This document shows positions 41,526 through 51,382 of a stretch of DNA of 64,000 nt, one piece after another. The position numbers were made by a program, and so were the translations under genes. How positions within the stretch are numbered: the stretch's first letter is position 1; the number at the start of each line of letters is the position of its first letter. Source of the stretch: Skeletonema tropicum (lineage: Eukaryota; Bacillariophyta; Thalassiosirophyceae; Thalassiosirales; Thalassiosiraceae); contig CM074139.1 of the NCBI GenBank assembly GCA_037178625.1, forward strand, positions 1,364,001 to 1,428,000. Reading direction: 5' to 3'. The notes below the pieces were generated by a model. It did no database searches and was not told where the DNA came from. It saw only the letters and a list, made by a program, of their open reading frames with translations.

Positions 41526-43871
41526 TAAAAAGCGGGACGTACGGTTTCAATAGGAGGGGCCTTAGCCTACAGTAATGATGCCTCTGTGGTTGTCAATATT
41601 CACAGTATTCAAGGGCATTACGAGCAACGATTGCAACAAGTTCCAGAAGGCGTGCGTGGTCCTACTTTGGAGTATGCATCCATAGCCAGTTGTGCTTATG
41701 AAACTACTGCTCAAGGCGTGAAGGATTGTCTTGATAATTATTCTAGCGGGGAGAACGGTCTACCTGGTATTGACACTTCGTTATGGGAAGTGGCTGCATA
41801 CATGAATCATCAATCTGCGAGCGGTGACGATGATCCAGTAGTAGTGTACGAGAATACGCAGGAACAAGATGTCAACGGCAACAACTTCAAAAAGTGTATC
41901 ATCACCTTTTCGGGATCAGAAAGTCTCGTGGGAGACTTGAGTAATTTTCTCTTTTTGAATTCTGGAACGACGAGCTATTGTGGAAGAGACGGGGTTCACA
42001 TCGGTGTGAGGAATGAGTTGCGGCAAATTACTCATGATGAGCAGTGGGCAAGTGCGATTAAGCCACAGTTGGAGACTTGTCATGAGGTTGTGTGTGTAGG
42101 CCATTCTTTAGGAGGGGCGCTTTGCAATGTTTTAACCATGTGTGCCAATCAGGGCGAGGAGAATTTGGACGATGCAGATGATGCCGATGTGTGGGACGAC
42201 TTTAATGCTTTGGCTTGGACCAAGGCATCCGATCCTTCCATTACAAATCCTCCAACCACACCTGCGCCCACCTCTCCTTCTCCAACTTCACCGCCAACGA
42301 TGCAATCAACTCCAGCTCCGACTGCCAATCCAACTGCACCACCTACAGGACAGCCTGTCGCAAGCGCAAGCCCAACACCGCAGCCCACAAGAATGCCTTC
42401 ATCACCACCTTCAAATTCTCCATCCACACCTGCGACCTCCAAGCCGACGACATTGCCACCAACCCCACAGCCAACGTCACAACCATCTGCAGGTCCAACT
42501 TCCAATCCAACTGATATTCCCACGGCAGTGCCTACAGTGTCGCCAACACATGAGCCAACGCATGAGCCAACTTCCAATCCAACTCCTCTGCCTACAGGAC
42601 AACCGGTCGCAACTCCAGCTCCCACTTCTCCTTCCATTACAAATCCTCCAACCACACCTGCGCCCACCTCTCCTTCTCCAACTTCACCGCCAACGATGCA
42701 ATCAACTCCAGCTCCGACTGCCAATCCAACTGCACCACCTACAGGACAGCCTGTCGCAAGCGCAAGCCCAACACCGCAGCCCACAAGAATGCCTTCATCA
42801 CCACCTTCAAATTCTCCATCCACACCTGCGACCTCCAAGCCGACGACATTGCCACCAACCCCACAGCCAACGTCACAACCATCTGCAGGTCCAACTTCCA
42901 ATCCAACTGATATTCCCACGGCAGTGCCTACAGTGTCGCCAACACATGAGCCAACTTCCAATCCAACTCCTCTGCCTACAGGACAACCGGTCGCAACTCC
43001 AGCTCCCACTTCTCCATCCATTACAAATCCTCCAACCACACCTGCGCCCACCTCTCCTTCTCCAACTTCACCGCCAACGATGCAATCAACTCCAGCTCCG
43101 ACTGCCAATCCAACTGCACCACCTACAGGACAGCCTGTCGCAAGCGCAAGCCCAACACCGCAGCCCACAAGAATGCCTTCATCACCACCTTCAAATTCTC
43201 CATCCACACCTGCGACCTCCAAGCCGACGACATTGCCACCAACCCCACAGCCAACGTCACAACCATCTGCAGGTCCAACTTCCAATCCAACTGATATTCC
43301 CACGGCAGTGCCTACAGTGTCGCCAACACATGAGCCAACGCATGAGCCAACTTCCAATCCAACTCCTCTGCCTACAGGACCAACTCCAGCTCCCACTTCT
43401 CCACCAACAACTGGAGATGTATTCAAAACTATCGTCTGTGGCAGAGGCGACATTGAAGAGAAACCCTGTAAAGAAGGACTTAAGCGCACTGCTCTCGTTG
43501 ATGAGACACACGAAATCCGCTGCTGCCGTGATTGCACTGGTACCAACTGTCCCAAACGTTCCAAAGCCTGGAAGGAAAAATGCCCTAATTACAAACCTGA
43601 TCTCTTAACCATTTCAAAGGTTGATCGTGAGTGCAAAGTTGGAACATTTTCGGAGGCGCTTTCGTTTTGCAGAGGCATTGACGATGCGAATGCGAGGCTT
43701 TGTACACCTTTGGAGGTGGAAAACAGCTGCGCGAGAGACAAGGGATGCAAATTTGATCAACATCAGATTTGGACGTGTGCTTATGACGGGCATGCATGTC
43801 AAGCAGATGCGGAGTGTTGTGGATCGTGTGTAAATGGTTCATGCCAAGATGAATTCAGCCTCTTCACCTGA
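41526..43871 (+). CDS. Class-3 lipase-like protein with PT-repeat linker and Cys-rich C-terminal domain
   Basis: The frame is open from about 41526 and has no ATG before residue AAYM, so its 5' end must be spliced or lost. The lipase part reads KKCIITFSGSESLVGDL...HIGVRNELRQI...VVCVGHSLGGALCNVL with the GHSLG nucleophile elbow. The catalytic Asp and His that should follow are not obvious before the linker. The linker is three near-identical blocks of Pro/Thr repeats (PTxxP), common in diatom secreted and cell-wall proteins. The C-terminal 150 residues are Cys-rich (RCCRDCTGTNCPKRSKAW...FCRGIDDANARLCTPLEVENSCARDKGCKFD). It is probably extracellular or wall-bound. Lipase activity is uncertain. 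Confidence 0.72.
42237..43390 (+). repeat. Three tandem coding repeats (396, 384 and ~370 bp)
   Basis: Copies start with TCCATTACAAATCC at 42237, 42633 and 43017. Copy 2 lacks one 12 bp ACGCATGAGCCA unit that copies 1 and 3 have twice. Otherwise the copies are almost identical at DNA level. Each encodes about 130 residues of Pro/Thr/Ser-rich linker. Confidence 0.92.
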
Positions 43872-45232
43872 GCTTAAAACTTGTGAATGTATAGATAGGA
43901 GTAGTATGCTTAGATGCTTTAACTTTAAAAGCTTAACCATGCCTTGATCTTGATTGCTGCACTAATTGTTCGTGTATTCCTTCCACTATACCGAAACAAA
44001 CGCATTTGTGCGTATCTATGAGCAACCCTCTACACTTCCGGCACAGAGAAGATGGCAGTATCAGCATTTGCAATGGCTTGGAAGAAACAGACAAGTCTTT
44101 CATTGTATTTGTATTGCTTCAACTTCTCGAGATGGTACAAGTAGCAAGACGGGATTCTTCAAGTCTTAGTTGCCCACACGTACATGTGTGGTACGTAAGA
44201 GAACCAAACCGAGTCCATGGTGTTTGGAAATATTTGCTCCTGGAGAAGAGATCGTCGCGAGCGGCAGCAGACGTTATTATGATAGTAAACGGAGTCTTGG
44301 AGCCGCCAAGTTCATGATGTTTCACATATGGAATCCAATCAGAATGAAGCCGGCCATCGTGGTAACATTATCGTCACAAAATGACCTAAACTCCTGCCTT
44401 GTGTTCATCCGTATCTTGAGTGACGAGAATCTTTGAATCCACAAAATGGTCTTTCGTTCAATCACCACTACTACTGGCAGAGTTGACGCACATGCACCAA
44501 AAGGTACCAATATATTAATGTTAGTCTTTCAGCTACCAATTCGTTGGTACTATCGACAACGCTTCTACAACTGATTCTTCCTCTCATCTCGTCCCCGAAC
44601 GAAGAAGCCAAGATGTTGAGCGAGTATGATATCATTATGTCAATGAAATCCAATGCGAATCAGATCAAGATTGCAGTTCCATTTTGGCTCCAGCCGCAAG
44701 AAGCGGAAGGATTGCCAATCGCAACACAAATTATTCTTCCACTTACTTGGGGCGAGTGGGTGTAACACGAAACGCATCGAATACGAAACGCGATGCAATC
44801 CAATCATAGAGGTCAACTCGGCAAACTTGGCAAACTCGGCGATCCGAACATCAAAGGTCCGACCGATGACAAATCCACGTTGAGGCAGCGAATACATATA
44901 CATCCACAGCACTCACAGATCTAGCCACAGCACGGTCAATGATTCAAAGTCTTCTCCTCCAATTTGTAGGCAATGATGGCTCCAGCTCCAGAGGACGATT
45001 GTAGATACATTACAAGCGCAAGAGCCCGGTTGAATAAAAAGTTATAGAAATGTGAAATATGACCCAATAAGCCCCAGAGTATATAATTTATCATTTTTTA
45101 GTAGTAGCTCATTTAGTACGGTACCATAGGTAAAAGTATTGACGTTTTGGTCTATAAGTATAAGTATTTTTCTTCGAAAAAGATCTTCGTTCTCATTTTC
45201 CTTCTTTATTCTTCACTCACAACCAGTCAACC
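43872..45232. other. Intergenic region
   Basis: 1.36 kb without a supported gene. Short frames occur on both strands but none shows a recognisable domain or a consistent coding pattern. The last 200 bp probably contain the promoter of the GAT-domain gene. Confidence 0.4.
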
Positions 45233-45898
45233 ATGATGCAATCCACCCACAGTTCGGGCAGCGGCGGCATCCAAAATGCCGCCACATCCAACCCCGACCA
45301 AAAGGTCCTCACCGACTTAAGCACCCTAACCGATCAAATCAACCTCTGCCAATCCATGCTCGCCCAAGCCGGTTCCTCCATCGACGGAGATGAAGCGCTT
45401 CTCCAAGTTATCGGATTCTTGGAAGCATGTGTCCCTCGCATGGTGGAGCTTATTGAGGCAGCTGCACAGGGGGCATTGAAACCAGAGACATTTGAAGAGT
45501 GTTTGGTGGTGAATGATAAATTGGCGAATATTTTGAGTGATGTGGATAAGGATCCGAAGGATCGACAGCCGATTGTTCCGGCGGCGGCGTCGGCGGCTGC
45601 TGCTGGTAATTCCGAGGTGGATCATGTAGAAGAGGACTTGGATAAACTGGCCATTGGTGGATCATCTTCACCACCAGTAGCAGCAGCAGGGGGTAAAACG
45701 ACTGGATTAGATGATGTTGCAGAGGATCCATTTTCTGGGGGAGTAGATTTACTATCTCCTACGCCATTATCAGGTGATCCGTTTTCTACTACAAGTACCG
45801 CTGCCGCTGCATCTGCCGCGCCGACAACTAATGACGACGATGACTTTGATGCTTTCTTCAGAGATAGAACATCTGCTGGTGGGGGGAAGCAAGATTAG
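45233..45898 (+). CDS. GAT-domain protein (TOM1/GGA-like) without a VHS domain
   Basis: A 221-residue protein. Residues about 24-105 form a GAT three-helix domain (VLTDLSTLTDQINLCQSMLAQAGSSIDGDEALLQVIGFLEACVPRMVELIEAA...ECLVVNDKLANILSDVD). GAT domains in TOM1, GGA and plant TOL proteins bind ubiquitin and ARF or TOLLIP. The tail is acidic and Ala-rich with two DPF motifs (EDPFSG, GDPFST) that can bind adaptor-ear or EH domains, and FDAFF. No VHS domain precedes it, and the protein starts almost directly at the GAT domain. It probably acts in sorting of ubiquitinated cargo on endosomes. Confidence 0.78.
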   Translation: MMQSTHSSGSGGIQNAATSNPDQKVLTDLSTLTDQINLCQSMLAQAGSSIDGDEALLQVIGFLEACVPRMVELIEAAAQGALKPETFEECLVVNDKLANILSDVDKDPKDRQPIVPAAASAAAAGNSEVDHVEEDLDKLAIGGSSSPPVAAAGGKTTGLDDVAEDPFSGGVDLLSPTPLSGDPFSTTSTAAAASAAPTTNDDDDFDAFFRDRTSAGGGKQD

Positions 45899-46219
45899 AG
45901 GAAGCGTGTTGGGACAGAAATGAGGGGAAACAACTGGAAACTTGAGAATTATTGTGGTACATCAGTAGTCTTGTCGGGTAAATAATGTAATTCAGTGCAT
46001 GTAAAAAGAATTTGTCCTACTGCATCGGAAACATTACCTTTGTTTCAAATGTGCTCGTCAAGATCTTCAGATGTCAACTGCTCGATCTATACACATGATT
46101 AGTTTCCCCATTCAGAACACGTCAGGACCACAAGTTGTTCAGTAGGCATCTGAACCGTAACTGATCCTAAAAAAGTTGGAGAACAGTCGTAATTTTATGC
46201 TGCATATAACAACATCATG
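45899..46219. other. Convergent intergenic region
   Basis: 321 bp between convergent genes, expected to hold two 3' UTRs. Nothing else is seen. Confidence 0.4.
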
Positions 46220-47041
46220 TCAACAATGTAACACAGTCCCTTCCAAACCCATCAACTCCAATTGCGTCTTAGCTCTCGTCACCTTACTCATCATCTTCTT
46301 CTCATGCCACTCTTTCCTACCCTCATCATCTCCAAAATCTTGACCCCATTGCACACCATCTATCATCAGCAGCTTTGCCTGTGCCGTATTAGCCGGCAAG
46401 ATTTTCTGCAGTGTTGCAATAGTACACACCTCTTCAACGCCTGCTACTCCTTCATCGTTATGTAACCCCTCGGATACTTGTAAGAATCCCGTGAGTGCTA
46501 GTTTGGGTAGATTCCATAGTGCTAATGTGTTCCACGGAGTAGTTCTACCAGTTAGTTCCACCTCGGTTCCATCTTCTCCAACATCTGCGGTATTGTAATG
46601 TTGATGTCCCTGCAATACTGCACCGACAACCAATGTTGTTTCATCCATCTTATTCTGAAGAGCCTCCATTGCATCACTAGTCATTTTAACCTCCGCAGAT
46701 ACCAATAGTAAATATTGAGCATTTTGTCTGGCACTCCACGATACGATTGCATTGAGCGCTGGGACGAATTTTCCCCATGGTGTTATTGGAAGAACATGTA
46801 TTGCTGTACTACCATTTTGCAGTAATGAATTGTTATTGCAAATCTTTCTGACCTCATTTACCAAGCTGTATCCTTCGATTTTATCTTCTGCGTCAACTGC
46901 TACCACGGCATGTTCTGCTTGGACTGTAGATGCGAGGTGGGCGAATGAGGTGAGTGTCTCGACGAGTTGAGACGTTGGAGGTGGATTGGAAGCATGGCCG
47001 AGATGAAGTCTTGTGGCGATAGCAAGAGTGTTGGTTGTCAT
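46220..47041 (-). CDS. Glycosyltransferase-like protein (GT-A-like fold, tentative)
   Basis: A 273-residue protein starting at ATG 47041; the frame is open a little further but only via GTG. The pattern LPITPWGKFVPALNAIVSWSARQNAQYLLLVSAEVKMTSDAMEAL (in pieces) resembles the donor-binding half of family-2-like glycosyltransferases, where a run of hydrophobic residues precedes an acidic position. Here the usual DxD is replaced by VSAEV. Later, TLALWNLPKLALTGFLQVSEG and GVEEVCTIATLQKIL resemble the acceptor part. No signal peptide or membrane helix is seen, so it is probably cytosolic. The call is tentative; it may be an inactive relative. Confidence 0.5.
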   Translation of the reverse strand: MTTNTLAIATRLHLGHASNPPPTSQLVETLTSFAHLASTVQAEHAVVAVDAEDKIEGYSLVNEVRKICNNNSLLQNGSTAIHVLPITPWGKFVPALNAIVSWSARQNAQYLLLVSAEVKMTSDAMEALQNKMDETTLVVGAVLQGHQHYNTADVGEDGTEVELTGRTTPWNTLALWNLPKLALTGFLQVSEGLHNDEGVAGVEEVCTIATLQKILPANTAQAKLLMIDGVQWGQDFGDDEGRKEWHEKKMMSKVTRAKTQLELMGLEGTVLHC

Positions 47042-47529
47042 GATGTCATTCAGACGAAGAAGCACAAAATGAGATTTATGCTGTAGTACTGCAACCGATG
47101 ACTCCGTCCACCAAGTACAAAATCATCTTACTCAGCTTCACTCTTCACAGCAAAGGCAAAGGAATGACGACAGAGCAAGTTCGGTGATGTTTGTGATGTG
47201 ATGTTTCTGTGTTTTCTGTTTTCCTAATAAAATTCGAGACTAACTTTTTTAGTCGGACTACGAGAAAAGCCGGACAGACGGTCCACGCACAAAAAGGGTC
47301 AAAAAGGCTTAGCGTTGGAGCAGCCCTATGCAAATTTTGTCGTTATCATTGTTAAATCTTTAGAAAGACAATAAGAAGAGCTTTACAACGATATATAATA
47401 CATCTATATTGCACAAAGCCTTTATATCACATTCACTTACTATTCATTGACTCTGATTTTTGTGATTTGTGATTTTTCGTCCGTGAGCACTAGCCCCTTT
47501 ATTCTTGTCTCGAATTTTATTGGACCAGT
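47042..47529. other. Intergenic region
   Basis: 488 bp between the glycosyltransferase-like gene and the hAT-type element. It holds the gene's promoter. No other structure is evident. Confidence 0.4.
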
Positions 47530-47537
47530 CTTCTGTG
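47530..47537 (+). repeat. 8 bp target-site duplication, left (CTTCTGTG)
   Basis: Identical to 50039-50046. Confidence 0.9.
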
Positions 47538-47865
47538 TAGAGGTCCATCCCGAACCGTCCCGTCACCCTATCCGGTTTCCGGAGCGGGACGGGGTCCGAC
47601 GGGACGGATAATCCGGTTTTGGTTAGTTGTGTATAATTATGGGTATTTTGACGAAATAATGGGGAGAACAGTCTTACTAAACACCCGAATGGAGTTCGCT
47701 ACTTTGAGAAATTCGCGTCTTGGGCGCGAATTCGGGCAAAAAACCAAATCCCGGATCACCCGTATCGGGGTTTGATGGGACAGATCGGATTATCCGGTCG
47801 AAAAAATCCCGTTCCGTCCCGGGGATCATAAAATCCTCAGGCTTCATAAATAGAGTCAAAAGGAA

Positions 47866-48061
47866 TCCAGTTCTCTCGATGATCAAGCCCAATCTCTCGG
47901 GGTTCGGTTCTCATCAAAAACCCTACTGCCGGAGAAACCGCTTCTTCTTCGACGCAAACTTGAGTTCCGATCAGAGTTGAAGTAGTCAGGACTCCCAATA
48001 TTGACCATTTCTTGCAGGCCTCGTCTCATGGATCCCAACGCGAGGTGGCAACCACGCTCTG
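47866..48061 (+). repeat. 196 bp direct repeat, copy 1
   Basis: Differs from 49817-50012 at one position that I can see (CTACTGCC versus CTACTGTC). It is itself flanked on both sides by a shorter repeat beginning GGGATCATAAAATCCTCAGG (about 47822 and 48061), so this end was also duplicated locally. Confidence 0.88.
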
Positions 48062-48105
48062 GGATCATAAAATCCTCAGGCTTCATAAATAGTCAAAAGG
48101 AATCC

Positions 48106-49816
48106 TAACTACTGTTATTATGCAATCGTATGAAGGGCAAAAAGTGTGTCAGGGTCGCACCCAAATACACCTCCAGTAGTCCACATGGCTGGTATTGCCA
48201 GCTCACACGAACTCATTGCGAACATGCCATAGTCATAGTTAGTTCATAACCAGGGGGACGTGTTGCTCATCCTGGCCTGAATTAGACAGGGAGACGTCTC
48301 TATAACAAACATGCCCAACAATGTCGCAGGGTACCGTGACGTAGGGCAGGCACCTCCACCCCTTCTTGCTCTGCACAATAGATAACGACAAGTCCTGATG
48401 ATAACCTTTCCATCCTCCAGGCCAAGGGACTTAGGACTACCATCTTCCGAAAGCGTTTGATTGATAGATCACGCAGATTTCATATGCTCACTTCGGTAGC
48501 CGTTGAGATTGATTTCAGCAATCTTCCTCTCAAGCTGAGCGTATCATCTGTCGCAATACTCAACAATCTCCAGCAGCAAAGTAGCCTCGGTAAAAGACAC
48601 ATGGTGTCTCTCCCATTACCTACGGCTCCTCCCTAGAGATGGTCAGTACTGGGATGCTATCAACCCCCATGTTGCCAAGACTAACCACAGATCACACTAT
48701 TGCATCCATTGTCATACACTGTATCACATGCTTTGGAAGATAAGCACGCGGTGATAAACCAACACCACATCAAAGAGAGGTATAGTGTTCGGCATCATGA
48801 TACAGTGTGGCACAACCCCAGAACTCCCTTGCGTAGATTTATCCCCCATGCAGCGTTGGGCGTCGAACGCGCAGAGGAGGGAACGGGCTCTTGAGGTCGG
48901 CTTGGATTCAATCTTAATCAGTCATGGTTGTTTGACCAACCCCACTTCCTTCTCGACTTTCCACGCGAGGAGATCCGCAACCAGGGGGGCGTAATGCTCA
49001 TCCCGGCCCGGAGTTTCACCTCAAATAGCTGGCTGTCGTCAAACCAACTATTTGTCAACACTACCGATTCCACCGCGATAGAAACGATCTACTTCGTCCT
49101 ACCCCTTCTGCATAAAGACATTGCTGTTATTGTCTGTATTCCCCCTTGCCTAAGTCTTTAATGCAGGTCCCAATTTTCGATGTTTGAGAGATAGACCTTC
49201 TCAAACTGTTAACACATCATCGATCCGTGAATGATGAACGACCTGACTCTCCCCTCAGTATCTTCATCCTTCCCGCAACATGGTTCCATTCCTCCAGAGA
49301 TGCATTATGATAGTCAGCAACAGCAATCCCTGAGCAAGGTGTGTCCATTCCTTCCAACAAGTCTACATGAAAACCAGAGATGGCTCATCGTGTCGGTGGT
49401 TCGATGAGCGTAGATTACCATCTCTAAAGCGAGTCTCCGTCACAGTCATACTGAAATCGACCCAACTATTTTCTAGCCGTAGGCACCTTGCATTCGAGGC
49501 GTAGATCCTGATGTGATAATGAATCTATGCGAGGGCGTCAAGTCCCTTCACTTGCCAAAACTGATGAAATTCCAGCAGCCAGCGGAGTCTCCTGAGGACA
49601 ATAATCCTGCCCACCCCTCTTGATCACACGACCCCTGCCCACCCCTTCTTGCTCCGCACAAAGCGGAGAGTGGCACAGAAAAAAACTCTCTCTTCGCTAT
49701 ATTCTCTACAGCTTCCAAAGAATCTGGCCAGGCAATCGCATATAAATTATGGAAGCAACTCACGCAAATCATCTAGTGATCATCGATAGCCCTACCGAAC
49801 TTGGAGTTCGGATCTC
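48106..49816. other. Interior of the hAT-type element
   Basis: 1.7 kb with no supported gene. Diverged internal repeats are visible, such as ACCAGGGGG.CGT..TGCTCATCC near 48249 and 48981, and CACCCCTTCTTGCTC near 48357 and 49638. This suggests the interior was built from duplicated pieces. Confidence 0.4.
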
Positions 49817-50012
49817 TCCAGTTCTCTCGATGATCAAGCCCAATCTCTCGGGGTTCGGTTCTCATCAAAAACCCTACTGTCGGAGAAACCGCTTCTTCTT
49901 CGACGCAAACTTGAGTTCCGATCAGAGTTGAAGTAGTCAGGACTCCCAATATTGACCATTTCTTGCAGGCCTCGTCTCATGGATCCCAACGCGAGGTGGC
50001 AACCACGCTCTG
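49817..50012 (+). repeat. 196 bp direct repeat, copy 2
   Basis: Copy of 47866-48061, placed just inside the right TIR. Confidence 0.88.
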
Positions 50013-50038
50013 CCGTCCCGGTTCGGGATGGACCTCTA

Positions 50039-50046
50039 CTTCTGTG
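50039..50046 (+). repeat. 8 bp target-site duplication, right (CTTCTGTG)
   Basis: Identical to 47530-47537. Confidence 0.9.
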
Positions 50047-50282
50047 GTCTTGCAAGCAAAAGCTACTTATGATTTAGTGATTGACGCATTTTATGGTACT
50101 TGACGGTATCTTTGCCCACGTACGGCCCACGCGAACTACCTCACTTCTCACTTTTGCTCATAAGTAACTTTTTGCCTACTTTTTGCTTTTTGCTTCTTGC
50201 TTTTTTTTAGAGAGATAAATAAGAGATTAGTTTAGGATGGTATTCAGGAGCGATTTGCACGAGCTCGCTGGATCTTGCTCTC

Positions 50283-51352
50283 ATATCCCTAGTGAGTTTT
50301 GAGATTGAGTATTCAATCTCATCCAGGATGAGATTGAATATTCAATCTCATCCATAGCGTAATGGAATTTCACCATTTTTGGAGGGGGTTGAAAATTGCA
50401 GGTTGAAATTTCAGAAATTTCAGAAATTTCAAGGGATTAAATTTCACTCTAGCTTATCCTGAGATAGTCGTAATACTTTGCACTCTGCAGTCAACACATC
50501 ACTCTAAGAGAGACTGTCAGCAAGCTTCTTTCCAAGCATCTTCTTCGCATCCATGATATGACGGAGGTTTTCCTTCCCTCGAAGAAGTGCAACACCAGTT
50601 GGATCCTTCATCCTATTCCTATCCTTCACAAGAATGCTGTTCTTCAGAGGTTTGGCCCTACGCTCACAATCCATCGATCCGACAGTTCCCATAGACATTA
50701 GAGGCTTAGCAACCAATCGATAGAAGTCAGATGATCCTGCATAACATTCAAACCACGTGATGCGACCAGAAATAGCACCAGTTGATTCCACATACTGTAC
50801 CACATTTTTGATACTAAAAGACTTGTTGTTCTGTTGCAGTTGGAAGGAATAAGTAATACTGCATTGTTAGTCGCCAGCATTTTGGTGAAGAGTTACTCTC
50901 CGCTGAGTTGACAAACTCATCATCTGGATGGTGCGTGGTGTTCTTTGGGGTTTGGTGGTTGGTGGAAGGTGGAATGAAGGGTCTTAGGTTATTTTTGTGC
51001 TACGTGTTGGTTCAGTACCATCCGTTCGCGCCAGAATTTTTGTGAAATTTCATTGTTGGCCAAAATTGGTGCAACTTTCACCCTGTAAATTTCACGAAAG
51101 TTGCAGTAGTGAAATTTCACCCTTTTGAAATTCCATTACGCTACTCATCCATCGCCAGAAGCCGTTATCGCGTGTTTTTGTCGCGGTAAGAAATTGGCGG
51201 GAGGGTTGGACTGGGCCGGCCGACTCTCAGATTGCTGCGGTAGCTCTTTTATGTGCATGCACGTGAGCTACAAATACTAATTTTCAGGCAGATGAGATTG
51301 AATATTCAATCTCATCCACAAAAATAGCCCCCCAAAAACTCACTAGGGATAT
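50283..51352. mobile_element. 1.07 kb TIR element with subterminal palindromes
   Basis: ATATCCCTAGTGAGTTTT at 50283-50300 is the exact reverse complement of 51335-51352. Just inside lie palindromes: GAGATTGAGTATTCAATCTC (50301 region, one mismatch), then GAGATTGAATATTCAATCTC (about 50328 and again about 51294). A further inverted pair, TAGCGTAATGGAATTTCA (left, about 50356) and its complement (right, about 51130), follows. The middle carries a hAT-like transposase exon (50504-50858, minus). No target duplication is clear. The right end lies about 30 bp from the start codon of the lipid-kinase gene. Confidence 0.75.
50504..50858 (-). pseudogene. hAT-like transposase C-terminal exon (remnant)
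   Basis: The minus-strand frame reads PLMSMGTVGSMDCERRAKPL, then NSILVKDRNRMKDPTGVALL and KENLRHI. This resembles the hAT dimerisation region, where a Ser-rich stretch with ER is followed by RNRL and a hydrophobic/KEN block. A splice-acceptor-like CTAACAATGCAG precedes it (exon start at about 50858). No upstream catalytic part is present within the element, so it is a fragment. Confidence 0.55.
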
Positions 51353-51382
51353 CTTCTCATATTTCCTACTTACTTCTTGACC

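Larger units (their letters stand above)
47538..50038. mobile_element. Non-autonomous hAT-type transposon (2.5 kb)
   Basis: The left end reads TAGAGGTCCATCCCGAACCG (47538-47557) and the right end is its exact reverse complement (50019-50038). The 8 bp directly outside are identical, CTTCTGTG at 47530-47537 and 50039-50046, a perfect target-site duplication. An 8 bp duplication with TAGAGG-type ends fits the hAT superfamily. GC-rich text such as GGGACGG follows the left TIR. No long reading frame or transposase motif is present inside. Internal structure is repetitive, including a 196 bp direct repeat near both ends. Confidence 0.88.

Noticed and set aside
41245..41550. Minus-strand frame ending in a membrane-like segment
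   Set aside because: No ATG, no family match and no partner exon that I can see; kept only as a remark under the lipase gap.
42237..43390. Tandem repeats as a possible CRISPR array
   Set aside because: The units are ~390 bp, coding and without spacers, in a eukaryotic gene.
42149..43564. 471-codon minus-strand frame rich in Val and Gly
   Set aside because: It is the antisense shadow of the Pro/Thr repeat linker; the open frame follows from the repeat composition and not from a gene.
42142..43608. 488-codon plus-strand frame rich in Gln, Leu and His
   Set aside because: Alternative frame of the same tandem repeats. The PT-repeat frame is the one joined to the lipase and Cys-rich domains.
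47866..50012. 196 bp direct repeats as LTRs of a complete LTR retrotransposon
   Set aside because: No gag/pol frames, primer-binding site or short target duplication next to the repeats; the TIR and 8 bp duplication of the hAT-type element explain the outer ends better.
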